From a virus: DNA of 35,323 nucleotides. The translations under genes and the position numbers were made by a program. Of the stretch, positions 1 through 6,188 are shown piece by piece (within the stretch, counting starts at the first letter, position 1; each line of letters begins with the position of its first letter). Location of the stretch: the IMG/VR virus record IMGVR_UViG_3300042731_003507, positions 1 to 35,323 of that record; one strand, given 5' to 3'. The notes below the pieces were generated by a model, which ran no database searches, was not told the origin of the DNA, and saw nothing but the letters and a program-made list of their open reading frames with translations.

Positions 1-96
1 CCGTCCTTCACTCCACGTCCGTTTTTCTCGTTTTTTCCCCAGCGGATAGTATTTTTTAACCCTGCCCGTCCAATTTATAGAAAGTGTGACCAGCAA
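1..96 (-). other. open frame running off the left edge
   Basis: Downstream of the last clear gene, two minus-strand frames stay open to the window edge. The more protein-like one reads NWTGRVKKYYPLGKKREK and is strongly basic. It has no ATG; the only in-frame alternative start is a TTG at 96 without a recognisable ribosome binding site. It could be the start of the next gene, a continuation of the upstream miniprotein by frameshift, or non-coding. Sequence to the left of the window is needed to decide. Confidence 0.2.
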
Positions 97-254
97 GCAA
101 ATTGTTTATAATCATATCTATCAGCAGGATTATTCGGTTTGGGTGTCCACATGCGTTCACGCCATTCGTCTGTTTTCATGCACAGAACACATTCTCGAAT
201 ATGTATCTTATACCAACAACCCTTACCCTTTGGATGTCTTTCTTCGTCTTTCAT
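75..254 (-). CDS. 59-residue CxxC miniprotein overlapping the previous gene
   Basis: A 59-aa frame starts at ATG 254, inside the 3' end of the upstream 74-aa gene and in another frame, about 11 nt after a GGAG. It contains ECVLC (C22, C25) followed by RERMWTPKPNNPADRYDY and a late Cys/His pair (ACWSH). The order CxxC, Trp/Arg-rich stretch, proline-rich TPKP and Tyr-rich tail resembles small zinc-binding proteins common in phage genomes, but I cannot name a family. A structural zinc site formed by C22, C25 and the late Cys/His is inference. It is the last recognisable gene of the promoter-driven cassette. The 32-nt overlap with its neighbour is unusual and lowers certainty about the exact start. 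Confidence 0.6.
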   Translation of the reverse strand: MKDEERHPKGKGCWYKIHIRECVLCMKTDEWRERMWTPKPNNPADRYDYKQFACWSHFL

Positions 255-447
255 TGTTCCATCTCCATTCCGAATACCTCTCTACAAACCATACTGGCAT
301 TTTGCACCAGAACCAATTCCAAAATCCAAAATCTCCTGTGCCTTTACATACTGGACATTCCTGCCATATTCTAGGTTCATAATCTAGATCATAAAACTCA
401 TACCAACCCTTTTCTCCATTACATCCTTCACATCGAAAGATTATCAT
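223..447 (-). CDS. 74-residue double CxxC (DnaJ-type zinc ribbon) miniprotein
   Basis: The protein has two Cys pairs: CEGCNG near residue 6 and CPVCKGTG near residue 31. These are the CxxCxG signatures of the DnaJ/zinc-ribbon type. The rest is rich in aromatic and basic residues (FGFWNWFWCK, then a Trp/Arg-rich tail). Four cysteines could bind one zinc ion, by analogy with DnaJ-like ribbons. Start and stop are coupled to the upstream gene through a TAATGA overlap at 447-449, so the two are probably co-translated. No J-domain or enzymatic motif is present. Role unknown; a nucleic-acid or protein-binding adaptor is possible. Confidence 0.7.
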   Translation of the reverse strand: MIIFRCEGCNGEKGWYEFYDLDYEPRIWQECPVCKGTGDFGFWNWFWCKMPVWFVERYSEWRWNNERRRKTSKG

Positions 448-695
448 TATTCTGGCTCACTTTCAAAGTTTTCCCATGTATTATTAGGGTCCTTCCACTT
501 TATTACAGCCTTAGGTTCCTGAGCAGGAATAGCGTAATCACTTGGAATATAGCCCACACCATTACATCTTTTACATACTTCTGTTCGTGGAGATATATTT
601 CCTGTAGTATTCCAATTTCTATTTGTATCATATATGTAAATTACACGTAATCCATTACATGCAGGACATTTTACATATAAAGGTATAAAATTCAT
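447..695 (-). CDS. 82-residue double CxxC zinc-ribbon-like protein
   Basis: The start is placed at ATG 695 (MNFIPLY) because a GGGAG lies just upstream with proper spacing; an ATG four codons earlier lacks one. Cysteine pairs CPACNG (near residue 10) and CKRCNGVGY (near residue 42) frame a segment rich in Tyr, Asn and Thr. The second pair matches the CxxCxGxG of DnaJ zinc fingers. The C-terminal half (KWKDPNNTWENFESEPE) is acidic and probably disordered. The architecture parallels the next gene downstream, which suggests either duplication or a pair working together. Function is not known; zinc binding is inferred from the motif only. Confidence 0.7.
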   Translation of the reverse strand: MNFIPLYVKCPACNGLRVIYIYDTNRNWNTTGNISPRTEVCKRCNGVGYIPSDYAIPAQEPKAVIKWKDPNNTWENFESEPE

Positions 696-814
696 TTTTT
701 CTCCCATTTTTTAATTACATAGATAATAACTGTAAGCCAAATCAAATTAAATAAAGTATAAATACAATGATAACATCTGCATTCACATAAAAAATCTTTG
801 ATTATATTTATCAT
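692..814 (-). CDS. 40-residue Cys-rich single-TM miniprotein
   Basis: A 40-aa frame fills the gap between the deaminase and the CxxC genes. It starts at ATG 814, overlapping the deaminase stop as ATGA, after TTGGAGA with good spacing. It ends in TGA 694-692, overlapping the next gene's ATG. Residues 10-17 read CECRCYHC, four cysteines in eight residues plus a His. A hydrophobic helix (residues 18-34, LFNLIWLTVIIYV) and a basic tail KKWEKK follow. Both coupled junctions and the binding site argue that it is real. A membrane-anchored metal- or thiol-reactive peptide is a possible reading; function unknown. Confidence 0.65.
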   Translation of the reverse strand: MINIIKDFLCECRCYHCIYTLFNLIWLTVIIYVIKKWEKK

Positions 815-1272
815 TCTTTCTCCAAATGATGTGGTCCAAACGCATTAGGTAATTCATTACCTAATTTATAGTCCATAACATCACCACCACGCTCACCCAC
901 ACATATAATATACATATTAGGATTGAATTCATATTCAACCTGTCTACAGGCTCCACAAGACATCCCAGCATTCTTTGTAGCAATTGCCATCATACCAATA
1001 TTTGTAAAGCCTTCTGACACAGCTTTGAATATAGCTACCCTTTCCGCACAAATTGTAAGTCCATAAGAAGCATTTTCTATATTACAACCACTAAAATATG
1101 CCCATAAACCATCTGCATTTTGAGCATAAACTGCACATCCAACATTATAGTTGCTGTAGCGAGCGTAGGCTCTGCGTCTGGCTTGCTGGGCCATCGCTAC
1201 GGCTGTTTTAACCACATCAGGAGAGAATGGTACTTCCTCCCTTAAAAATGGCTTAGATTTGATCTGGGTCAT
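811..1272 (-). CDS. cdd: cytidine deaminase
   Basis: This 153-aa protein matches the homotetrameric zinc cytidine deaminase family, which hydrolyses (deoxy)cytidine to (deoxy)uridine in pyrimidine salvage. The catalytic motif CAER (C75, E77) lies after CNIENASYGLTI, and SCGACRQ supplies the other zinc ligands (C106, C109). The closing LPNAFGP motif near residue 141 is also typical. Length slightly exceeds the usual ~130-140 because of a roughly 15-residue N-terminal extension. The Pro usual in PCGACRQ is Ser here. The start overlaps the preceding stop as ATGA. All catalytic residues seen are intact, so the enzyme is probably active. It likely shifts host pyrimidine pools during infection; a role on free nucleosides rather than DNA is assumed from the family. 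Confidence 0.93.
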   Translation of the reverse strand: MTQIKSKPFLREEVPFSPDVVKTAVAMAQQARRRAYARYSNYNVGCAVYAQNADGLWAYFSGCNIENASYGLTICAERVAIFKAVSEGFTNIGMMAIATKNAGMSCGACRQVEYEFNPNMYIICVGERGGDVMDYKLGNELPNAFGPHHLEKE

Positions 1273-1457
1273 TTTTCACCAGCCTCCAGTGCTCTTAAAA
1301 TTAGTGTTCTCAGATATGATGCTTCTTCTAAAGACAAACATACCCCTGTTCCGTTTTTTCTAATGGCAAAATAAATACCATTAGCCCCGTTAACTACCTC
1401 TACAAACATATCACCCTTTTGTAATTCCCATAAGGTTTCAATCGTAGGCTCTTCCAT
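1269..1457 (-). CDS. 62-residue hypothetical protein
   Basis: I place the start at ATG 1457 (MEEPTIETL), because CAGGAGGATTGAT precedes it directly; the longer frame upstream lies inside the neighbouring gene. The protein is acidic at both ends with a central mixed segment (GIYFAIRKNGTGVCLSLEEA) and a C-terminal helix (YLRTLILRALEAGEK). No family is recognised. It sits one base after the 75-aa gene and overlaps the deaminase start, so all three are translated as a unit. It might be a small regulatory or binding partner, but nothing in the sequence shows this. Confidence 0.7.
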   Translation of the reverse strand: MEEPTIETLWELQKGDMFVEVVNGANGIYFAIRKNGTGVCLSLEEASYLRTLILRALEAGEK

Positions 1458-1458
1458 A

Positions 1459-1686
1459 TCAATCCTCCTGATCCCAAAAATATTTTGCCTGTTCAGAAAA
1501 AGGATCAATCATTTCACCTAACCACAAAAAAGCAACTATTCTTGGTTCATCGTTTTCTACACTTATTAAAGCATAGGTTTCATCATCTGGAAATCTACTT
1601 CTATAATATATTCTTAATTCTTGACCATATTTATTATGAATTGTACCAACATGATTTTCATCTCGTCCCCACCATCCACTAATCAT
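1459..1686 (-). CDS. 75-residue hypothetical protein
   Basis: The start at ATG 1686 (MISGWWGRDE) follows TTGGGAGGAATTTT, a strong ribosome binding site, and overlaps the stop of the membrane miniprotein as ATGA. A longer frame reaching 1791 is an artefact because it runs through that miniprotein in another frame. The protein is rich in Trp, Tyr and acidic residues, with alternating hydrophobic stretches (ELRIYYRSRF, RIVAFLWLGEM) compatible with a small beta-rich fold. No family recognised. Second gene of the cassette read from the promoter at 1857-1829. Confidence 0.7.
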   Translation of the reverse strand: MISGWWGRDENHVGTIHNKYGQELRIYYRSRFPDDETYALISVENDEPRIVAFLWLGEMIDPFSEQAKYFWDQED

Positions 1687-1808
1687 AAAATTCCTCCCAA
1701 GAACAAAAAAGCTATACCAACACCCAGCAATAGAGATAGTATTGCCACTATTGCAAGTATGATGATATAGCCAAATTGTGGTGTTGCACAACCTCGATTT
1801 TCATCCAT
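1683..1808 (-). CDS. 41-residue single-TM miniprotein
   Basis: First gene of the promoter-driven cassette. The ATG at 1808 follows AGGAGGAGGAAGGA, one of the strongest ribosome binding sites in the window, and lies about 21 nt after the -10 box, so the leader is very short. The N-terminus is MDENRGCATPQFG; residues 14-41 are almost entirely hydrophobic (IIILAIVAILSLLLGVGIAF), giving one transmembrane helix. It ends in TGA overlapping the next ATG. The position next to the lysis genes allows a second holin, an antiholin or a membrane exclusion peptide, but none can be singled out. Confidence 0.7.
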   Translation of the reverse strand: MDENRGCATPQFGYIIILAIVAILSLLLGVGIAFLFLGGIL

Positions 1809-1828
1809 TCCTTCCTCCTCCTGATCAT

Positions 1829-1857
1829 ATTATAGCATATTTCAGCTAATTTGTCAA
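1829..1857 (-). promoter_or_regulatory. consensus sigma-70/sigma-A promoter
   Basis: On the minus strand TTGACA (1857-1852) and TATAAT (1834-1829) are both perfect consensus and separated by exactly 17 nt. The -35 box overlaps the TGA stop of the holin candidate. Expected transcription starts near 1822, just ahead of the AGGAGG and the miniprotein start. It would be read by the primary sigma factor of the host, suggesting expression independent of the late operon. Confidence 0.88.
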
Positions 1858-2231
1858 GGGATTAATGGCGGCAGGCCCAGCCATGTAAATATTACGTCTC
1901 TAATTCCTGATATATAAATACTTGATAAAAACATAAATACTACAAATATTATAGAGATTGTGGTTTTAGTTTTATTGTGTAGTAACCATAGTAAAGACGG
2001 GTGTTTTTCTGATTCTTCTACCGCCTCTTCAACTTTTTTTAGTCTACCATTTACTTTTTTCACTTCGTCATAAATACTTTTATTTGTTTCATGATTTAGA
2101 ATTGAAATGGTAAGCTGAAGCTGTCTTGCCATTTGAGGACTGAGGTCCTCCCCCTTTTCGAGCATTTCTTTTGCCTGCTCTATAAATACGTCCATATTAT
2201 CCAAACTAATTTTCGCTCCATCGCTAGTCAT
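1854..2231 (-). CDS. putative holin or lysis-associated membrane protein
   Basis: This 125-aa protein has a soluble N-terminal part of about 85 residues with a charged, coiled-coil-like stretch (roughly 52-76). One transmembrane helix follows (about 90-109, TISIIFVVFMFLSSIYISGI), then a short hydrophobic tail ending in LGLPPLIP. The gene is two bases after the GH25 endolysin stop, with TTGGAGA upstream of its ATG. Adjacency to the endolysin and a single TM make a holin, or a membrane partner of the lysis system, the best guess. Typical holins are shorter or have two to three TMs, so the assignment is moderate. Its stop codon overlaps the -35 box of the downstream promoter. Confidence 0.55.
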   Translation of the reverse strand: MTSDGAKISLDNMDVFIEQAKEMLEKGEDLSPQMARQLQLTISILNHETNKSIYDEVKKVNGRLKKVEEAVEESEKHPSLLWLLHNKTKTTISIIFVVFMFLSSIYISGIRDVIFTWLGLPPLIP

Positions 2232-2233
2232 AT

Positions 2234-2992
2234 TTATTCTCCAAAGACCCTCTTTAATTCCTCATACATAGCCAAAGCAACTTCTCTATCTATTTCGACA
2301 GTTTCTGGAGTAGGAAGTGGCTCTAACTCTGCGTATTGTCGTAATTGTTCTTCTGTACCATTAAAGTAGTTAAGGTCTATATCATTGCTAGATGCACCAT
2401 ATGTATTACCAAGACCATTTCCATCAGCGGAGTATTGCCACAAAACCCAATTATCAAGATTATTAGCCCAAGGATAGCACTTGAAAAATCCGTCGCTCCA
2501 AGGACTTGTAAGACTTGCTTTATATCTGGCACACCATAAATCATATGCCAGTGCCCATGACGGCTTTGTTGTAGCAATATTCCAGAAGGATGCTCTGGTG
2601 TATATTAGTGGTTTTACACCTAGATTATATTCTATTCTATCTAAAAATTTCTTCAATCTACTTGTCAGTAATACTTTGTCAATATTGTTTGATGCTTCAA
2701 TATCTGCTACTGGTGGTAGATTGCGAAATTTATATTCAATTAGATTTGAAAAGTAATCAGCCTGTTTAATAGGGTCTTGATTAGCTCTCCAAAACCAGTA
2801 ATGTCCAATTATATCTAGATGGTTTGGTGCTTCTGTCGCATTAACTTCAAATTTATAATCAGTATAAGGAATACCAGTTACATAATTTATACTTCCTGCC
2901 CTTATTATAGCACCTTTTGCATCTGATGTGGCAGTTTTGGACCAATTCATATCATCCTGCCAATGAGATACATCAATTAATTTAGGATACAT
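2234..2992 (-). CDS. GH25 family endolysin (lysozyme/muramidase)
   Basis: Glycoside hydrolase family 25 enzymes cut the N-acetylmuramic acid to N-acetylglucosamine beta-1,4 bond of peptidoglycan. The hallmarks are present in order: IDVSHWQ at the N-terminus (D7), HYWFWRA near residue 64, VADIEAS with the Asp/Glu pair D97 and E99, and WQYS followed by IDLNYFNGTEEQL near the end. The start is set at ATG 2992 (MYPKLIDV) because AAGGAGAAAATA precedes it; an ATG ten codons earlier overlaps the fibre gene and lacks a site. At 252 aa there is the catalytic domain plus a short acidic/helical tail, with no recognisable cell-wall-binding repeats. The holin candidate follows directly. Confidence 0.92.
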   Translation of the reverse strand: MYPKLIDVSHWQDDMNWSKTATSDAKGAIIRAGSINYVTGIPYTDYKFEVNATEAPNHLDIIGHYWFWRANQDPIKQADYFSNLIEYKFRNLPPVADIEASNNIDKVLLTSRLKKFLDRIEYNLGVKPLIYTRASFWNIATTKPSWALAYDLWCARYKASLTSPWSDGFFKCYPWANNLDNWVLWQYSADGNGLGNTYGASSNDIDLNYFNGTEEQLRQYAELEPLPTPETVEIDREVALAMYEELKRVFGE

Positions 2993-3006
2993 TATTTTCT
3001 CCTTAG

Positions 3007-4413
3007 TTATGAACTTCTCCACATATTAATTCTATCACCATACAATAGTTGATCTTTAGCACTGTCATTTCTAAATCTAGCAAACGGGAATCTAGCGGTC
3101 ATGTTAGTATTATCAAACTTATGTCCTAGACCAATGCCTGTAACATTCCATCTTTTAACTCTTTCATATTGATTAGATACCCAAGATTTTCCGTCCTCAG
3201 AATAATCGAAATACCAGTTGGTTCCATCTCTTCTAAATCTCAAATACATTGCAGATGGTTTATTATCGTTTGCAGCATTGTGGTCATCTACGCTCCAACT
3301 ATCATAATCAGTATGATAAATACCCTGCCAGCCATAACCAGCACCACCTCTGTAATGTGCCCAAAGCCATACATCGCTCGTAGAAAGATTTCCGGTGTCC
3401 TCTATTAGTAAAATTCCCGATCTATGTTGATTATCTCTATCCCAATGAGGACCTACGTATGTTGTAAAACTCCAGTTTGTTATTCCACTTGGAACAGGTT
3501 GATAAATTCCTTGTATATGGTTTATGCTTGTTGTAGTCATATAAACACCAAACTCATCTTCACCCACTGTTTGAGTTCCTGCTACATCAAATTCAGACCA
3601 TATACCAGTATCAAATGATGAATCATCAAATTCGTCATCATCTGTTCCTAAATAAGAATATCCAGATGCAGGAGGAGCATCAGGAAACCAAACTGTAAAA
3701 TCAGCTACTCCGGGTCCTCCTGTTCCTCCACTAATTGTAATATCTGCTTGTCCGCTACCACCATCGGCGATTGATACTGAGCTTCCAATAAAGTTTAGCG
3801 TTGTTATATCTGTAATATCGGAACCGCCATTCTTTAATACAGAAATACCACTTGCTAAGGTTCCTCCACTTACAGTAATGGTGACTTTTCCTCCACCTTC
3901 ATCTAATGTAGTAACCCCTCCTTCAAAATTTAAGGTTGTTACATTAGAAGCAGTTCCAGAATCATCTTCCTGAATGGTGATCGAGCCCGATCCTCCAGAA
4001 ATTGTTGTGGGCTCCCATTGTGTCAATGAATCATTCCATGCTATTGATTGTCCATCAGAGGGTGCTGTAGTAGCTACATCCCTGCCTTGAATCTTTATTG
4101 CGTCATGTTCAAGATCAGTTATATCACTTTCTGTATGTGTGTGACCAATTAAAGTATATCTACTATCATGTAAGTGACCTGAAGCAGCAAATATATCTGA
4201 TGGTTGGTTTATCCACTGCCCACTATCGTAGTATAAAACATCCCCGCCAGCAGGTGTTAATACTGTAACATCAAGTAAATTATCTAAATATGATGACGCA
4301 CCACCACTAATTAAAGTTAGTTCAAAACCACCTAGACCATCAGTGGTAATAGAAAGCCCAGATTGTCCAGTGGTATTTCTTATATCAGCGATAGTAATTT
4401 TAGTATTAGTCAT
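3007..4413 (-). CDS. fibre protein with concanavalin-like C-terminal domain
   Basis: This 468-aa protein has three parts. The N-terminus MTNTKITIADIR resembles that of the 250-aa fibre gene upstream and may be an attachment or trimerisation segment. The middle (about 75-235) holds beta-repeat modules shared with the 1797-aa fibre, such as GHLHDSRYT, ITDLEHDAIKIQGR and TTLNFEGG. The C-terminal part (about 250-468) is a beta-rich domain with YLRFRRDGTNWYFDYSEDG, typical of concanavalin A-like/DUF1349-type carbohydrate-binding sandwiches. It probably binds a host glycan. It starts one base after the LamG gene and ends just before the endolysin. Confidence 0.7.
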   Translation of the reverse strand: MTNTKITIADIRNTTGQSGLSITTDGLGGFELTLISGGASSYLDNLLDVTVLTPAGGDVLYYDSGQWINQPSDIFAASGHLHDSRYTLIGHTHTESDITDLEHDAIKIQGRDVATTAPSDGQSIAWNDSLTQWEPTTISGGSGSITIQEDDSGTASNVTTLNFEGGVTTLDEGGGKVTITVSGGTLASGISVLKNGGSDITDITTLNFIGSSVSIADGGSGQADITISGGTGGPGVADFTVWFPDAPPASGYSYLGTDDDEFDDSSFDTGIWSEFDVAGTQTVGEDEFGVYMTTTSINHIQGIYQPVPSGITNWSFTTYVGPHWDRDNQHRSGILLIEDTGNLSTSDVWLWAHYRGGAGYGWQGIYHTDYDSWSVDDHNAANDNKPSAMYLRFRRDGTNWYFDYSEDGKSWVSNQYERVKRWNVTGIGLGHKFDNTNMTARFPFARFRNDSAKDQLLYGDRINMWRSS

Positions 4414-4414
4414 A

Positions 4415-5251
4415 TTATATTCCCGCTAATTTTGAAACTAATATATCTTGTTTTGGTTGTAATATACCATTTAATTTATCCCACCAACCATTTGTTGACA
4501 TTATCCAAATAGGACCATCTTCTTCAGCTATATCTTCATAAGTTAGTCCAGAACCACTATTATATAATTCAGTAACTTCAGAAGAAGTAAGAACTCTTCC
4601 CCAAATAGCCGTTTCATCCATTCTACCATCATAAGGTTCAATAGGATCAAAATTATTCGCTATACCCAAATTAAATTGACCATCTTCTGCATTATAAGTA
4701 CCATTAGACCATGATTGAGTGTCAACTGTTCCATTATTTACGGACACACCTAATTGGTTATTACCAGCATCGTGATAAAAATAACAAAAATACCAAGTAT
4801 TTAATGAAAGTGATCCAAATGTACTTGCATATATTTTTTGAGTGGTGTCAGTAGTGCCTCTAATTTCTGCACCAAATTCGTTTTGATGTCCGCTGTCATC
4901 AAAAATTAATGTGCCCCAATGTGATTTGTTATCTCCAGGCCCAGAATAGTAAGACTTGGCAACTAACTTCATATCGTCGCCTACAGTACTTATAGATGCC
5001 ATTGGATAAACCCAAGAAACAACACTATAATTATCTTCATTATAAAAAGCTAGTTCATCTGTAGTAGGACATGCTTTATAGAGACTTTCTTGATTTGTCC
5101 ATTCAAACTCTGCTGCATTTCCATACTTAGCACTACTACTATAAGTAACAGTATTAGTATCAGTTAAATGATGTGTACCGTGGGAGTCATATCTAGTTCC
5201 ACTAGTTTCATCTAATGTCCACCAAGCAATTAAATCATCTGTAAGAGCCAT
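4415..5251 (-). CDS. LamG/concanavalin-like tail fibre lectin
   Basis: The 278-aa protein opens with LIAWWTLDETSGTRYDSHG and ends its main domain with GRMDETAIWGRVLTSSEVTE followed by LYNSG. These are the first and last signatures of LamG-like jelly-roll (Laminin_G_3) domains, covering roughly residues 7-235. Such domains bind sugars or glycoproteins. A short C-terminal segment (GPIWIMSTNGWWDKLNGI) follows. Ribosome binding site GAGGAA is upstream of ATG 5251, two bases after the preceding stop. Within the adsorption block it is likely a receptor-binding or side-fibre component; ligand unknown. Confidence 0.8.
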   Translation of the reverse strand: MALTDDLIAWWTLDETSGTRYDSHGTHHLTDTNTVTYSSSAKYGNAAEFEWTNQESLYKACPTTDELAFYNEDNYSVVSWVYPMASISTVGDDMKLVAKSYYSGPGDNKSHWGTLIFDDSGHQNEFGAEIRGTTDTTQKIYASTFGSLSLNTWYFCYFYHDAGNNQLGVSVNNGTVDTQSWSNGTYNAEDGQFNLGIANNFDPIEPYDGRMDETAIWGRVLTSSEVTELYNSGSGLTYEDIAEEDGPIWIMSTNGWWDKLNGILQPKQDILVSKLAGI

Positions 5252-5253
5252 GC

Positions 5254-6006
5254 TTATTTCCTCATACCTATGGTTACTATAAGACCTCTGGGAGCAGTAC
5301 TACTTACAGCATCAACGTCAATTGCTAACACATCATAAGCACTTAAATTATCATTTGATAAATTGATAACGGCAGGAGTAGCCGCTGTGTCTGAACCAGT
5401 CTCTCCACTGTCAATCGTTAATTTTGTAGATAATATATCTTGTGATTGAGTTTCGTTACGAATTTGGATATCAGTTGTTCCTGTAGTACCTGCTGTTTTA
5501 ACTTCAGCATGAACATATACAACATCATAACCGTCAAGTGCAGCAGGAATTGGTAAATAACCAGCACCATCTCCTGTAGAAACTTCTGATGCATTTTTGA
5601 AACTAAAACATGGTATGGCTGCATGAATCATTATTCCAGAAGGTGTCCAGTCTGCACCATCATATGCCAAAACATCGCCTTGACTAGCGCCTGTAACAGT
5701 TACATCACTTAATTCACCTAACTCATCAAAATGAATAGCAGTATTATCAATATGACTATCTATTGTAGCGTGTGAATTAGTACCTATATCTGCAAGGTTT
5801 GTATGACTTATTCCTCCAGGAATTACATAACCACTTAAAGCCTGACCAGTTAATTCCAGATTTATAGTTGCAGTATCCTGTACTGTAATTGCTGAGTGTA
5901 TTCCAGATGAAGTTATTCCACCGGAATCTTCTACAGTCAAAACATTACCTGGAGTTTCTCCACCGGCTTTTATATCAGCTAAAGTAATTTTTGTTCTATC
6001 TGTCAT
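5254..6006 (-). CDS. fibre protein sharing modules with the large fibre
   Basis: The start at ATG 6006 gives MTDRTKITLADI, which parallels MTNTKITIADI of the 468-aa fibre; an ATG three codons earlier lies within the end of the small upstream gene. Residues ~35-125 hold one copy of the repeat module seen six times in the 1797-aa fibre (TINLELTGQALSGYV), then DIGTNSHATIDSHI, HFDELGELSDV and LAYDGADWTPSG. The C-terminal ~120 residues are a distinct beta-rich domain (CFSFKNASEVSTG onward), probably the exposed tip. It is a likely structural tail-fibre component; binding target unknown. Confidence 0.65.
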   Translation of the reverse strand: MTDRTKITLADIKAGGETPGNVLTVEDSGGITSSGIHSAITVQDTATINLELTGQALSGYVIPGGISHTNLADIGTNSHATIDSHIDNTAIHFDELGELSDVTVTGASQGDVLAYDGADWTPSGIMIHAAIPCFSFKNASEVSTGDGAGYLPIPAALDGYDVVYVHAEVKTAGTTGTTDIQIRNETQSQDILSTKLTIDSGETGSDTAATPAVINLSNDNLSAYDVLAIDVDAVSSTAPRGLIVTIGMRK

Positions 6007-6007
6007 A

Positions 6008-6184
6008 TTATGCATCCAACGCTGTCAAAGCATCAATATAGTCTTGAATGGCATCTAATAAAGCTTGTTTTTCTGGATTGACTACAGCCAGAGTACTAGT
6101 AAAAGCATTTAGAGCCAAGAATATATTACGCAAGTATATTATCTCTTCTTCTGTGTCCATATAATAATTATCTTGAATAGGCAT
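6008..6184 (-). CDS. 58-residue helical protein between fibre genes
   Basis: A small frame lies in the gap between two fibre genes: ATG 6184 is four bases after the large fibre's stop and TAA is at 6010-6008, one base before the next chosen start. The product (MPIQDNYYMDTEEEIIYLRN and on to DYIDALTALDA) is acidic and predicted helical. No family recognised. Tight packing supports a real gene. It could be a small fibre chaperone or tail-fibre assembly factor, by position only. Confidence 0.65.
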   Translation of the reverse strand: MPIQDNYYMDTEEEIIYLRNIFLALNAFTSTLAVVNPEKQALLDAIQDYIDALTALDA

Positions 6185-6188
6185 AATT

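Noticed and set aside
86-387. Three overlapping plus-strand frames at the left end
   Set aside because: They are antisense to the tightly packed CxxC miniprotein genes, lack ribosome binding sites, and read as reverse-complement shadows.
223-695. DnaJ co-chaperone fragment
   Set aside because: Only CxxCxG zinc-ribbon pairs are present; no J-domain or HPD motif, and each gene stands alone with its own start.
1459-1791. 110-aa reading of the second cassette gene
   Set aside because: Its first 35 residues lie over the 41-aa membrane miniprotein in another frame; the internal ATG 1686 has the strong ribosome binding site.
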